A stretch of DNA of 64,000 bases, from NCBI GenBank assembly GCA_019914995.1, contig CM034127.1, positions 558,001 through 622,000 of the forward strand, in the 5' to 3' direction. The notes below the pieces were generated by a model. It saw only the letters and a list, made by a program, of their open reading frames with translations. It was not told where the DNA came from and did not search any database. Positions 13,035-27,589 of this stretch are shown in pieces. Within the stretch, counting starts at the first letter, position 1. Each line of letters opens with the position of its first letter. A program made the position numbers and the translations under genes. This stretch comes from Acanthochlamys bracteata (lineage: Eukaryota > Streptophyta > Magnoliopsida > Pandanales > Velloziaceae).

Positions 13035-16000
13035 TCACCTAGCAGCGGGGTCTGAAGTCTGGCTAGTCATATTTGGATTGGAAGGGATTGAAGGGAGGGT
13101 TCCGGAGATCTCCTGTGGGGGAGCTGATGAACCCCATTTTGGCTCTGCATCTGATGGTTCGATCACATGAACAGCCCCATCGCTCATACCCAGAGCAATC
13201 TGGTTTGGTTCGACAGGGTGTGCAGCAATGACCTGGGGATAAACTGTGCTGCTGTTGCAAAATGGACAGACACATATGTTAGATTTCTTCTGCTGCTGTT
13301 TGACATTCATCAATTCATAAGCATATTATTTAAGTGGCAAATGGAATTTCATGGTGGATGCAACTCTTCCTGCAAGGAACTGGAAAAAATAACCAGGATT
13401 ATAGCTTTCAAAGAAACTGAATCTTCCTCCCAGTCCTACTTCTAAAACAAGGGTTTGAGCAACTGTTCCGTAACTAAGAATTAAACTGATCCTCGAGCGT
13501 GCAACTATAGAGGAAACTAGAAAGGAAAATGTTTCTCCGAGCTTATAACGGCATCAAAACCCAATTGACCAAATTTCAAATAGACAGTGTATTATAAACA
13601 AGTTATTTCACTTGCTTATTGGAAATGCGCAAAATGAAAGATAAAAGACTTCCATTCTGTAGCTTTCCAGTAGCAAAGAACCACAGGACCAAGAAAATAC
13701 CTTGGTATAGGAGACATATATGACAAAGGAGCAATTCTGCATCTGAGCCTGAGAGTATCAGCATCAAATACTCCAACAGCACCATCACAGAATCCAGCAT
13801 ACACCAAAAGCCCATCGCAGGAATATATCGCACTTGATATTGGAGCAGATAATGCTTCCCTTGGAGACCACTGTCACACAATGAGTTCATGTTAGCTGAT
13901 CAATGAATCAACACAAAATATAAAAGCTTCACCTTCTGACTCTAGGACTTTTCAGATGCCATATAAACTTATGCGCTGACACTACAGAAGTAAATAACCT
14001 CCTAAATAGAAGTAACAACAATATAGCACATAAAGAACTAAAAAAAGTAACATTTTTATCTTCATAAAGATCAAGACATACAACTAAGAACCAAAAAACA
14101 AAACTAACCGAGCGTAGGCATTCAAGCTTGCTGTCATAAACAGAAATTTGGGTCTCATGGGCAACTAAGATATGCGTTTGATCATTATGGAATTGAACTT
14201 TGGTGTCTCCCACCAATGGGCTAGAATGACCAGCTGGTGCCTGAACGAATCTGGATTTCTTCTTCTCCCATCCATCAATGCTCCAGACACAGAGCTGCAA
14301 GTTTATCAATGCAGAAAATCAACTAGATTCCAATGAAGATAAATCCAAATTTCACATGCACTTACACAAATTCTAAATTTGCATCTGCAATTAGGTTTTG
14401 ACAAATGAAACTTTATATTGAGAAAGAGTATCGTTTACACTGAATACAATGGTTAATTATTAGATACCTGTGCATCAGCCCCTGAAGAAACCAGTACTTG
14501 TAGTGACGGTGAAAATGCAAGGCCAGTTATCTTTTTCTGATGACCCTTAAGTTTAGTTTTAACCTGTATGGGCACAATCAAACATTCAGTAAACGAACTT
14601 GACTTTTAGCTTAGGATATGTCCCAATAGCGATTGCAATAGATTATTACGCCAGATATATCGAATATTAAAAAGTGCTCTGAATACTCAAAATATTTATG
14701 GAGCACATAAATTAACTCAAAATTTGAAATTATACACCTAAAAATTGCAGCAGCCACAAGACCAAAAATTGTAAAAGTAAAAACTTATAAAGAACCTGAT
14801 AGTTTCCTACAATTCTGAACTGACATGGCTTTCCAGAAAAGGAAATGCCTCTTTCGCAAAATATGTATTGACATATATAGCAAAGTATTAATTGACCCAC
14901 TACATACCAGAATAGTTGAAGGAAACAAGATGTGAATCTATGGCACTTAAAAGAGGTTATCACATTATTTCTTTTTTTTATTTTTTTTTTTAGTTTGAGA
15001 AATCTGGCATTGCAAAGGAAATAAACCCACCAGAGACAGGTGGAACTCCCACCAGAGACAAGCTAAAGGAACACAATCAAATTTTCATCCAACCAATTGT
15101 GGATCACATGATATGACACAACATAACATTAAAACCCAATCTTCAATACGCAGAACAAATATAATTACCAAAGACGACAATAAGAAGTGCATGACTGTAC
15201 TCAGCATAGATATATAAAACGAAATATAGAAACTCATTGATGAACTCCATGCAATCACCTCATCAACTCGGACGTTGTATATCTGGATAGTTGAATCATC
15301 CATTCCTATTGCAATAACGTTATTATCTTGAGGATGAAATGCAAGATAGGTGGCTGCAGGAGGCGGCGGCATGAAGGTCGTCATAACCTAGTCAAAATTG
15401 CAATAAGAAAATAAGGCATCACAATATGCAATAGAAAACCAAAAGACCTAAATACAGAGGAAAAGGCTTCTTTGAACCATACATACCTTGAAGGTCATCA
15501 TGTTGAATAAGGAAACTTTCCCACCAGATGCCGACATAACATAGGAGTCATTCTTAGATAAAGCAATACATGCAGAAGCTTCTTCTGCTGGGATACTGTC
15601 ATTTATATCATTAGTCATAAGGATCCCATTTGGTGGTTGCCACAGTTGAGGTGGAACAGATGCAGTAGACTGAAAACAAAATGATAAATATTTATTATAG
15701 AATACTATAGCACAAATTAGGAGTTCACAACTGCTATAAACACTAACCTTCCCAGACGGATTGCGATCACGCTGCCACTTCCATAGTTTATGAATAGCAT
15801 TGCCTGCAAGGGCAAGGACTGCTACCCCAGAATTGGTATACAAGAGCCTCACAATCTACAAATTTAAGGATGTGGTCCACATAAAACAATCAAGATAGAA
15901 GCCGATAATGTAATAAGAACAAGTCATGTGAAGCAAGATCTGCCTGAAAGGCCATACATATGAGCAACCCACACAATATTGGGAAAGCTTACAAGCGTAC

Positions 16001-19000
16001 CTTGCTGGTTGCATTAGTGGAATCAGGCAAACGTAAAGCTTTTAGCTGAGTGGGATCAACAATTTCAGCTAACTTCCATGTTTTGATTTTGTCAGTATCA
16101 TCTGAAATCCTTGGTTTGACATCTATTGTCCTGTGTGCATCAACCGTAGCCTGCTTTTCCAAAACAAATCTCAGAAATTTGGTCACTTTCAACAAAAGAA
16201 TCTAGACTCAAAAGAACTACCAGCTTACCAAATTTCCCATTGACACTACAGGAGGTGCTCTATCAACACGCTCAAGAGTAGAGGCTAAAGGACCAGAGAC
16301 GTTTGGAATGACGCTGGGTGCACTGATGATTTGGGGCTGCGTCATCAAAACACATCATCCTTAGAAAATGGGAGCCAAAAGAAAGAGAAAACAAGATTAT
16401 GCATAGAAGTGGTCCTGATCATGTTTTGAAGTAATTAAAAAAAACGTAAAGTAAAAATAAACATGCACATGTGTAAACTTCGCCCTAAGCACATGATTGA
16501 TTACCCTCCAAAGAGACCAGAATAATCCCCTTGAGCTTCAGGTCGCATTACAACTCTAAAACCCCTTCTCTCCACTTTTCCATCTTTATGTACTCTGGTT
16601 GCTAACATTTTTTTCACAAACCATAGCATGTGATGGTTTAAAGTTGCAATGCCAGGAAGGAAGCTGCAAAGAGTAAACAGAACATGCCAAGCAAGGAGGT
16701 ATTGGGGAATTTGTGCCTTTCTAAAGTGCAGCCATTAGTGCACATGACTTAAGTTCCTTTCTCATTAACATAGTCAAAAGTTTATCAAGACTTATCTCCC
16801 AGTAGTCAAAGCATTTCTAACTATATGATAGCTACATCGCAGTAGGACAGCAGGGAATTTTGCTTTTATGAACTACTGGGACCTTCAATTATGGTGCATT
16901 AAAAAGTTCATGATCACAGATAGCCCAACTGAGTCATTTAAGCAAAAATGAATTTTAAGTCTAAGGACCTGCATTTGGTGTACTTAGACCTTGGACCACA
17001 CAGGAGATCAAACGACAAATAGGAAACCAAAAGTGTATAAGGTATTTTTGATTTGTCACACTAAGCACTACTTTACCTTAGAATTAATTTGTTGGGATGA
17101 TCCAGAACCATCATACGTCCGGCTCTCCAGCATTCTAACCAAACGCTGTCCATCGGTGTTTGCTAGAATCTTAATCCCATTATCGATGGTTGTGACAGCA
17201 AGCAAGGACCCCTCCTTGTTGAATCTCAAACGCGGACTTGCCTGTGATCAAATTATTAGCATTATCAAAATGTGTTCATTCTAAAATAAAAACACTGAAT
17301 TATTTCCTCAGACGCAAAATGTCACATACAGGCAAACCCCCTTCTGCATCTGTAGTGGTTAGTATGTTTGTATTATCCATATCCCAAAACTTGATCATAA
17401 ATTCATCCCCAGCAGCCAAGAAGCGATTCCTGCTTGTGTCAAATTGAACTACACCTACAGATCTCTTTCTGAAGCCAGAATATGTCCTTTTAATAGCTCC
17501 CTCTGTCTCATTCCATTCCACTAAGTGTGAATCACCATCTTTGCTAGTACCGCAAGAGAAAAGCCTGATTGTGTAAGTGAAGTATTAGACACTAAAACAA
17601 GGAGGCAATGAGAACATTAACAGGTCTAATACATTATAATTCTTCACTGAAATGGAGAATAAAACAGCTGCATGCAACAGAAAAGATGACTATCCCACTT
17701 AAATGGCATGAGCTCACCTGGTTCCATCTTGACTATATGCCATTGTTGTGCACCAAAGTCCAGGAGCATCATAGTCGACTCGAGAACCCATACCATCATA
17801 TAGCCATGCCTTAATTTTGCCATCAACAGCAGTAGAGAAAATAAACTGCATGGAGGTTAAGCATGTGTAAGATCTGAAAACTCATACAATTCAATAGAAA
17901 ACAACGTAGTTTCTAAGACCTCTGAACCAACTTAAGAAAATAGTAGCTGTAAAGCATGATACAGCCATAACATTACACATACAAAGCTTCAATGTTACAC
18001 TTACAGACCTGTATTGCCTCTTTGTGGTGAGGACAAACAGAATACACTGCAGCTTCGTGGCCTTCAAAGGTATACTGTCTAACTCCTGTTGTAACATCCC
18101 AAACCTGCCAACATAGATTGATATAATAAGAATAAGGAAAACAAAAGAGGCAAATACTAGGTAGAAATAATATGTACTCCAAAAAGAGTAGTTTACATAA
18201 AGAAAATCAAGATCTTGACCTTGATTGTCTTGTCATCACCACAAGTAATTATTGACAAGTTCTTATTTGGATGAGAGAAGGCAATATCATTGACTCCACC
18301 TACATGAGCATCAAGCTGAACAAGCAAAAGTAAGGTAGATTTTGATATTCTATTCCATTATAATCAAAAAAGCAAATCCAGACAGCATTACAAGAAGTTA
18401 CCTCCAAACGTTGCCTTAATTCTCCATTAGGACTATAGACATATATTTGCACTATATGCTTAGAGAATGCAACACCTAGACAAATAGATAGGCAGCGCTT
18501 GGTTATATAGATATACAGCTAGAGGCTAGCATCAAACCAAATACGAAGAACTATATAAGTATTTTCAAAACATACCAAGACTAGATCCATCTGGACTCCA
18601 TAAGCAACGGTTGACAGAAATAGAAGGATCTTTCACCAATGCTGTCTGTTTTATGCATCAACTTCAACTATTTAGGATTTAGATGACATGAGGCAGCTAT
18701 TTTGGAGTCTATATTCTTTGACCAAAGAGCAAGGTACCATCTTATCACATAAAAAGATCATGAATAACTAGTTTATGAAATTTTACCTGCAATGTCATTG
18801 AACATGTTGATATATCCCAAACCTTGAAAGGCTTGTGGGCTATCCGCTCACGAGATCCAACTTCCCATGTTGAAATATCACCAACATTTGTACCAACTAT
18901 TATTCACGGGGATAACTTTAGTAACACTAACATCAGGACAAAATTCTACTCCAATGACCTACATACAAAATGACAACACAACCAATGAAAAATCCAGCTA

Positions 19001-20891
19001 CCTAGAAGAATTGTCTGTTGTTGAGGGTGAAAATCCAAGCTCATGACACTTGAACCCTGGCTAAGGGTCCGTACCACATTTTTGGGTAGATCATCTTGTG
19101 AATATAGATTCGAGGAATGAGTTATGCCAGAAAAGGACACCTAGACATATGGCATAATGTCATATCAACATTCATCTTGATATGATTGTATCCTAAAATC
19201 TCTCATTCAACTCAAACCTCATCAGAATGGCCAGTGCGCATTCTCTTCAGTAAATGTTCAGAATCTGCAGTTTGATAATCCATCCCAGGAGCACTTGTTG
19301 GAGTCCTCGGATGCTTTAAAAAAGCAGCTGCAGAATGTAAACTGTCGGTAACAATTGCATAGCATGTCTTAGATGAAACGAGCAGGTCAATGCTGTCTCA
19401 CCTGTGTTTGGAGGCTGAACGAGACCTGGGGGTCCTTGTACCACAGCAGCATGTGGCATAGCTGGGCTAGCACTTGTCATCCACCCTGCAATGGCACTTG
19501 CTGATGGAGAAACAACGGGTTGGAATGGCTGCATGGGAAAGCAGTTGACAGTCTAATCCATGGTTACCAGTAGAATTGCAAATTGAGTAGAATCTAAGCA
19601 GTCTAGTCCCACTACCATTATCAAAATTAGAAAATTAACTCACACTATGAGCTCCAATTTGAGGGAAGCCCCCAGCTTTAGGAATAGCTCCTACAAGGGG
19701 GTTGTTTGCAGGAGGCGGAGCACGCGACCCATTAGCAGGAGTACAAGAGTGATCAACAAAAAGTGTCTTGATATCAGGGTTTGGGCGGGGAGTTTTGCAA
19801 AGCTGATGCTGCCAGTTCAGGCTACAAGCATGTGGATCATAAGTAAGAAATTGATTCAAGAAATAACATTAGACATGCAGATCAAGAAGTTGCCTATATA
19901 GATATCGTGGCAGCAGCCAACAGCAGTTCCGCCAAGACCAAGTTTAAGAACCTATATTTGGTGAATTCAAGCGTTTATCCTGAATACTACCACTATATCA
20001 CATAGGACAAAGAGCAAAATAAAAATAATAATAAATAAATAAATAAATTTTGTACCTTTGATTTATCAAAGTTCGTAATCGAGAAGCTTTAAATGACGGA
20101 AGCGTGAGTTTGTCACGGAACAAGGGGTTGGCTTCAATAAGTTTCTTCAGCTCCATAAGCATTATACTTCTGGCCGACTTTGTATCTCCATACTTGGAAA
20201 GCTGTTCATTCTGTCTGGAACAACAAATTTCATCTTGCTAAAATGAGGAACATGATACCTTGTTATGACATATCTGTCTAATACGTGATAAATAAAGTAT
20301 GGAATCTAGAAAACCAACCTGAAATTTTCAAGTGTTAGTAATTGAGTGATCTCTTTGAAAAGCTCTTCGTTGAAAGATGAAAAGACTTTGAGGTCCTTCA
20401 CTAGTATGTCTACAGCTTTGGCTCTGTCATTCCTACATTAACAAATAAGAAGCAACCATGATAAATGCCTTTGCATGTCAAAAATATGAGCTTGATTTAG
20501 GGGAACCAAAAACCAACCTATCAAGTGCTTCAAGGTACTTTTGCTTTCTAATCTCAAAAAAGATTTTCATTGAATACCGATTATCCTCAACCTTAGTGAA
20601 CCCACTGAGGTATTTCTCGACTTCATCCCACTCCCCTGCCTGAACTTGGTCCTCAAAATATTTCATATTAAAGAAGAATCCGGACTCCTTCTCCAACCTA
20701 AAATCCAAACAGTACCCATAATTAATAACCATTTATAATCTACAAAGAATCTTCTATATAATAGTGTCCTTTGCTGCAACTCAGTTAACACTAAAAGGTG
20801 CTACTACTCACTTATGGACAGTCTCTTTGAACTTTTCCTCATCCAAGAACTGGAGAATGAGGAAAACTAGCTCGCGGCTCAAGGACGACAT
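13035..20891 (-). CDS. TPR4: TOPLESS-related transcriptional co-repressor (TPR4-like)
   Basis: Twenty-five coding exons join in phase, giving 1135 residues: 20891-20812, 20697-20518, 20432-20319, 20214-20056, 19821-19644, 19528-19402, 19327-19218, 19140-19002, 18896-18787, 18645-18576, 18475-18402, 18315-18220, 18104-18009, 17845-17718, 17564-17330, 17241-17077, 16336-16229, 16150-16001, 15855-15748, 15669-15487, 15387-15259, 14563-14468, 14294-14109, 13870-13701 and 13251-13035. The N-terminus (MSSLSRELVFLILQFLDEEK) is the LisH domain, followed by CTLH/CRA helices that bind EAR motifs. A Pro-rich linker (HPRTPTSAPGMDY) leads to two WD40 propellers (GHEAAVYSVCPH, KTKLKGHQKKITGLAFSP, SSGADAQLCVW). 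TPL/TPR proteins are nuclear scaffolds that carry histone deacetylases to auxin, jasmonate and meristem repressors. The linker and the phrase YSPNGELRQ favour the TPR4 branch; that subgroup call rests on memory. No frameshift or missing domain was seen. Confidence 0.95.
16338..17076 (-). other. Large intron of the TPR gene
   Basis: The longest intron between coding exons of this gene, about 740 bp, between the exons encoding ...QQINSK and PQIISAPSV. No nested gene or recognisable repeat was seen in it. Confidence 0.7.
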
Positions 20892-21475
20892 GGCTCGTGG
20901 TACTCCTAACCACTCCAGCGCAAAATTTCAGCTTTATACACGGAAATACAAAAAGACTGAAACTTTCAGCTCGTCAGCTTATCCTCCTCTGTCTCCAGCT
21001 CCCTTCAACAAACTAAATCAAGCTATAAGCTCAATCTTGACCTTCCACCATTAACCAATTACTTCCAAAGAAACAATTTCTTCCAGCTGAAGCTAAATTA
21101 AACACAAATCAGTAAATAATGCAATATAATCAAATGGTGATCAAGGCGGAAAACGAAATTCAAATTCTGCACTCATATCGCTCAATAAAAATCCAAAAAT
21201 AAATTCTAAAAATTTCATAAAATACAGAACATAACTAATCTTACATAAAAAAACAAATTTAACCAAAGAAAAAGCATACTGTTCGTCTAAATCAGAATCA
21301 GAGCTCGATCTGCAGCTAACCTCAACGAGAAACGAAGCAGAAACCAAAAAAGAAAAAAGAAAAGTACGAGAACGATAAATTCGTTAAGCCGCCCTACGAT
21401 TTCTAGGGTTTGTGTTCCTTTGCTAGCTTCCGTGTTGAGGCTTGCTTCAAACCTGTTCCCTGCTTTCTCTCTTTC
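20892..21475 (-). other. 5' UTR region of the TPR gene
   Basis: Lies between the TPR start codon and the TATA box near 21504. It probably holds the 5' UTR and one or more leader introns, which are common in TPL/TPR genes. I did not fix leader splice sites. Confidence 0.45.
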
Positions 21476-21503
21476 TTTCTTTTATCCAATTTCTTTTTTT
21501 GTG

Positions 21504-21511
21504 TTTATATA
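21504..21511 (-). promoter_or_regulatory. Candidate TATA box of the TPR gene
   Basis: The minus strand reads TATATAAA within CTAATATATAAACAC. Transcription would start near 21475 and read through a pyrimidine-rich leader. The distance to the ATG (about 610 bp) requires a long or spliced 5' UTR. Confidence 0.45.
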
Positions 21512-24500
21512 TTAGATACAGCCCTAATTTTCAGCAGCTTCTGATCAAAACTTCCTCTCTTTCTATCGTTTTATATGTGAAACGCCGGTCCACGTTTCTC
21601 CGCCTCGTTTTCACCCAACTTGTCTCATATTTCCCATTTTACCCTTTTATTTCAATCACTAACGGGTTCACAACCGTCAAATGCGTGACCTGCCACAATC
21701 AACAATACTTTATTCAATATTATATAGATAAGCTATATTTAAATAAAATTAGAACTTCAGAGTCCACGGAAATATTTAACAGAGATTTTGAATAAATTTA
21801 ACTGCTTAAAAGCTAAAGATTTTTTGATCTGAAAACTGAAAAGATTTTTGCAAATGCTTGCAAAAATAATCAATTTAATTTTAAAACAAAAAAGAGCGCA
21901 CGTCAAATTAAATGGACTTATTTGGATTCTAGAATCCAAAACCGGACAGTTGACAGCGAAAGATGTAGCAGGACAAAAGCAAAGGGTATCTCTGTCAATT
22001 AACAGCAAGTCACGTCAGGAACTGATCCATCGTCAGTCCCAATGTAATTGAAGTTCAAATAAGGGCAAAATTGACATTTGAGCTGCCCAGAACTGACAAC
22101 CACGACTCCCCATAGAATATTAATAAGGGTAACTTAGTCATTTAGTTACTAACGTCAGGCAACGCAAGCATTTCTCGTACTTTTTTTTTCTTCAGAAAGA
22201 GTAATTAATTTGTTTTCCGATTTCGTTTACTAGTATAATTTTCGCTTCCCCGGCTAGTGTGCGGTAGCTGTCTCGAGTCCTGCTGATAAGCACACTTACT
22301 TATCATATAAACTATCACACAAGTTCTTATCACTGATAAAATAATAAAGCATACTGGGATCGGACGGCTGAATACAGGCATCTGCAGATAGACAAAGAAT
22401 GAAAGGACACGTGACAATTTTGGCTGGACAATCACGTGATTGTCGAGTACGGATTTCATGTTCTCTAATTTTTCTTAAAATTCATAGTATGACAAGTTGA
22501 AAACTTAGTACATGTTTAATTTGTTTTCCTATTTTTTAATCTCATATTTTTTATTATTTGTGTATTATATTTTATAAAATTTATTTAAAATCTAAAAATA
22601 CAAAAACTTTTACTTCTTAAATTTTATTGTTAATAATTTTATTATTTTTAACTAAAAATTGTTACATTTTTTTTGAATCGATATATAGATTGGTTCGATT
22701 ACCATGCGTTAGAAATTATTTTAGAAATATTTTTTAACCTCTTTATTTAATCTTTTTCAATTTTTATTTGTTAAAGATTTCATAAATATCTATAAAATTC
22801 ATAGAAATTTTAATTATGGATGAATTATACATGGAAAAATTTTATGTGTATATTTTTAAGCTAAATGGAGTTCTTTTTAAAAAAAAATTAACAAAATCTT
22901 ATTCACTAAAAAAAAATTTCATTAAGTTATTCCAAATGACATTTTTTTGGTTATTTCAAAAATAAAATGTTTTGTGAAAAAATTTGAAATCTTTTTAGAA
23001 ACAAACTTGCTATTTTTAATTTAGAAAAATAAACTATATATATAATAATTCTGTAGCGTATAACTCATATATATCTAAATTTTTTTTAAAAGTTCAATCA
23101 AAAAATAGGTTACATTTTGTTGTAGAGATATAACATCGGAAGAGCTAACAAGATAAAACACTTCAAATATCGGCTCACATATAGAAAGTTCAATCCAATC
23201 TAAAATCTTAAGCCAAAAATTTTTGAAACTCTAAGAGTATTAACTTTATTTTATTTTATTTTTATACAATATGAGTAAATATACTCACTTTTGAACCTAA
23301 CAATTTTCTCTCTAAGAGTGAATCACATATATTTCTCATTATTTGAGTATCTTATCTCGCCCTAAACGTATTAATTGTTCAGAATATCAACCACTTGGAT
23401 TTAAGTATTATTACTTAGCATACCAAGAGCTAGGTTTTAGAACGCAACTTACCCTAAACTCGCTTGTCATACAAAACTAGTGAGTCACGCTGCTCTAACA
23501 TGCTCATCACACTACTATTATAATTTGGACCAGTTGCCTCATCTACGTAACGTGTCTACACAACTAAAAGTCAGTCACCAAAATCTAACTTAATCTGAAT
23601 CATCACTCATTATGAGAAAATATATGTGAATTACACTGTTTTTAACCTATTGGTTGATTGTCAGATAAAGCCACGATGTGTACCGAACTTTCGACCAAGA
23701 TAAATTTTATGTAGCATTATTTTGATAGCGTAAGATCCTAAAAGTCGCGATCTTGATTAATATCTTAAGATTTTACTTATCGATAATTTTTTTATAAAAT
23801 TTTTAATGCTTTAAAAATTTTAGATAATAATTATTAAAATTGCTAAATTTTCAAAATAAATTTTTTTTATATTTCATCTTATTGGAATAAAGTTGCTGAA
23901 AAATAATCCAAATCTCATTTTTATAAACTAAAATTTTATTAATAATTTAGAACAATCGTATGTATGGACAGTTCTGTTCTTCCTACTAAATCTCAAAAAA
24001 TAAATAACTTTCATCTCATCAATAATTTCAGTAAAAACATCGCTAAGAGTATTTTTGCAAACCATTCTTATTACACTGATCACATTTTCGAACTTTACCT
24101 TTGATCTCATCGAATAATTTCTTATTTGTATAATAAAATTCTCACCGAATAAACCAAACATCATCTGCATTCGAATGACCTTCTCTGCTCAGGAGCTGCT
24201 CCGATTAATCTGGGATGCAACTAAGAGGCCCACTAGCTCCTTATGGTGGTGCTCTGAGCGTGAATTTCCAGTATTTCGAACCAACTTCCAATAGTCATGA
24301 GACGGATCTTATTTAGCTATTTTAATTTCGCTCAAAACTATATAAAGCTCTCATGATTCATAAAGATTTTTTATAATTTGAAATCATAAAATCGCAAGTA
24401 AGATCATAATTTAAAAATTTTTAATGATTGGATCGAGATCTTACTCCTATTTATATAAAATATGATTTTGTATCAAGTATAATCATTTTGCTAATATAAA

Positions 24501-27460
24501 ATTATAAAATCATAAAATTTTTAAATATAAGTCAAAATTTTAATAGCCATACTTTGAGCCAAACCATAGACGTTAATTACATTATTAGGGATACATCACC
24601 GTAATAATTAATTAACTTACGACACTTAAAAGGTCCAGCTAGTATATTAGAAAGCTCATAATGCTTAAAGCAATAAGTTTTGAAGCTTTTTAATATATTA
24701 ACTCTATTTTATCTTAGTTTTATTCAATATAAAATTAAAAATATTTTTCACAACACAATTCCAAACAACTCATTAACCTAGACTGTGGGTTAGATAGTCG
24801 CATGGTGCGGGCATTTAGAAAGAACACTTCCTATAAGAATAGTATGAGTATAATGGTTTGACGGTTTTTGATAAATAAATGTTATAAAGAAGCTGGTCCA
24901 CATAATAGCTTAAAATATTGATTCATATCTTGGTACTACAAAGATTTGAAAGCTTTTAATTTTCGTAATGACTTTATTATTTATCATTGGTTTTTAGACA
25001 ATCTCGTCGCAGTCAAGCTCTTGTTAATTATAAAAAAAAACTAAAACTGATGAAGTCGCTTTCTAATTATGCTTACGAAGAAAACAACATGTTCAATTTA
25101 AGAAAAAAAAAAAAAAAAAAATTCAAATAAGATGGCACCCTTAGCGGTAAGTTTGAGAAAGCGTTTCTCAAATGTTAATTTTAATTTTTTTATTTTAAAA
25201 TTGTAAATATATTTTTTATAAATATATAAAAAATTTATTTTAAAATTTAAAAAATATAAAAAAATTTATGTAATAAAAATTTTTTTATATTTATTTTATT
25301 ATTTTTTAAAATAAAAATATTTTTTATTTTAAAAAAATTTAATTTTATAAACACTCTCAAATAATCTATAGATGAAATGTTTTCATAACATCATAACGTT
25401 ATCGTGTGGCGGAAGTAATTATAAAGTGAATTGAGGGATAAATTTCGTCAATTTAAAAACAAATTAAAATAACAAAAATAACTTTTATTAAATCTTCATT
25501 AAAAAATTTTATAAAACTAAAATACGTTTTAATATTGGCTATGGTACAAAAGCAAATTAGAGATTTTACTCTATAAGATTGTGACGTGATTAAGGAATTG
25601 GCTCTGTTTATCTCTTTATTATAAAATTTTTATTTTATTTTATATTTTTATAAAAAATTTTGTAAATATTTTATATTTTAAAGTTTTGTTATTATTTCTT
25701 TGAGTTAAAAAATTAAACGTATATTTTGAAATAAAATAAAAAATTTTCTGTTTTAGAATTTTTTTCAAAAATTTCTAATTCTCCTCAAGAAAAGAAAAAA
25801 GGAAAATGTACGTCACCTGAAAATTAGAGAAGAAACCATTTGATCAAAAACAAACATCTTTGGTTTGAGAAAGAATTATTCTAAGCTTAAGAAATTCTGA
25901 ACAAAATTTTTAATTTATATATTTTTTAGAATGCAACATTAACTTATTCTGAAGCAGATGACCGGATCAACTAGCACGGCATATATTGACCAAAACGAAA
26001 AGTTTTATTTGCAACTTAACATCAAATCGTTATTTGACGTTGACAATATTTCACGGTCAAGAATTTCTATTTGATTCTTCGTAACAATTCTAACTTATTT
26101 AATGTATTTTTTTCTTTAGAAAAATAAGAGTAAAGATTTAGAAGACGTGTAGTTCGAAAATAAGTATCTGAAATTAGCTTTTCAATTCTTTTCTATCTCA
26201 TTTTCTTTTTATCTTTCTTTCTTTCCGATATTAATAATAACGACCAGATATTATTTTATTTTTTTAATTTTTGCTTTTCTTTTGGTTGGAAAGTATGTTT
26301 CCTGTTAATGGGCCATAATATTGGGCAAAATTGTTTGGCCCATATTTTCTAAAATAAACTGTAGCCTAATTTACTACCGTAGTCTTCATGTCAAATACTT
26401 AGATATTTCATGGAAACATACACACTCGTATTAATCTGCATACAATTAGGGCGTCTTTACTTTCTAGGTGAACTCGAGTTTTAAAAGTTTTGAGAAATAA
26501 CTTTAAAAAATTAAATTTAAAATTTAAAATATTTAATAAAAAATAAGTTTTTATTTTTATTTTATATTAATAGTAAGTTTTAAAATTAAATTTTAAAAAA
26601 AAATTGATAAAAAAATTATTTTAAAATTTTTATTTATTTTATATTAAAAATAAATTTAAAAAATATATAAAATTTAGAGGGTTAATAAATACGTCCTAAG
26701 AGTTCAAAATACATTGCACATATATGTGTGTTTAGCCCAAATTTTGAAAATATCCGGCCAACTAGCTATGATATTATATAACTAATTTTAAAGTCTTTTT
26801 TAAAACTAATTAATAATAAAATACTGAACTTATATCTTTATAAATAATACTATTGATTGATTTTTTTAATAGTAATAATATTCATAGTTTTTTATAGTAA
26901 ATAGTTTACACCAATTTAATTTTTTATACTTGCACGCGTATCATGTGTAAGGTGTTGCGGTTTGTTCGATAAAACTACTCGTGTTTGGTTATTGAGTAAA
27001 ATAATGATGCATTTGTTAAAAATTATTTAAATAATACACGTGATTAATTTCAAAATATTCTTATTTCAATATAGAGTAGGGAACAAATTAAATGGATTAT
27101 TTACTAGCCAACACATTCTGAAAATATTCCAGAGTTGGAACCAAGTTATATATTTTAAAGTCGAAGCACGTTAAACAACGAAATCTAGATTTTTTAAATT
27201 AAACAACTCAATTGGTAGATATAATATAGAATATATATTTATACAATTTAGCGCGTTTATATACTACTTGTTTTATTGAATTTTTTAATGAAAGTTCAAA
27301 AACATAAAAAAGCTTGACCTAAAATTTGAACGCACGTTTCTTTTTGGAGTTTAAATTACGCGTTGATCAAACAGTGGATAGTAATAAAATAATATAGCGT
27401 GAGAAAATGTAAACGTGATACATTTACTTGGAATAAACATTGACAAATGAAAATAAAGAG
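21512..27460. other. Gene-poor AT-rich intergenic region
   Basis: About 6 kb with no supported gene. 21.5-22.5 kb is of mixed composition and may be TPR promoter. 23.1-24.6 kb looks like old transposon-derived DNA of unknown family (patches such as GATCTTGATTAATATCTTAAG) but has no protein homology I can read. An A-rich run of about 18 lies at 25105-25120. A Tourist-like MITE occupies 26449-26696. AT-rich repeats of the dispersed type lie at 25185-25365 and around 25620-25760. Confidence 0.5.
26449..26696. mobile_element. Tourist-like MITE, copy 2
   Basis: A 248 bp element with left end GGGCGTCTTTACT and right end AATAAATACGTCC, nearly the same length as the copy at 6679. The left flank is TTA and the right flank TAA, so the target duplication is imperfect or has mutated. 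The interior is AT-rich and noncoding. Confidence 0.65.
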
Positions 27461-27470
27461 GATTAAATTC

Positions 27471-27480
27471 TATATATAAA
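27471..27480 (+). promoter_or_regulatory. TATA box of BAHD copy 1
   Basis: TATATATAAA lies about 119 bp upstream of ATG 27590. The downstream paralogue has a TATA box at a similar distance, so the core promoter was probably duplicated with the gene. Confidence 0.6.
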
Positions 27481-27589
27481 TTCTCCATTTGGACATTTAA
27501 TTTGTATCCAAAATTCAAGTCCCCAACAGAAACAACAAGAACTAAAAAACTAGCTATTCCTTTACAGCACAAGAGCTAAACATCGATCA

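Noticed and set aside
12988-13445. Plus-strand ORFs opposite the TPR 3' exons
   Set aside because: They are shadows of the final TPR exon and intron; the minus-strand reading matches the TOPLESS C-terminus in phase.
23928-24170. 80-codon minus-strand ORF in the gene-poor region
   Set aside because: No recognisable motif, no flanking exons, and composition like the surrounding AT-rich DNA.
25105-25122. A-run as the tail of a retrocopy
   Set aside because: No upstream sequence resembling an mRNA or LINE and no target duplication could be found.
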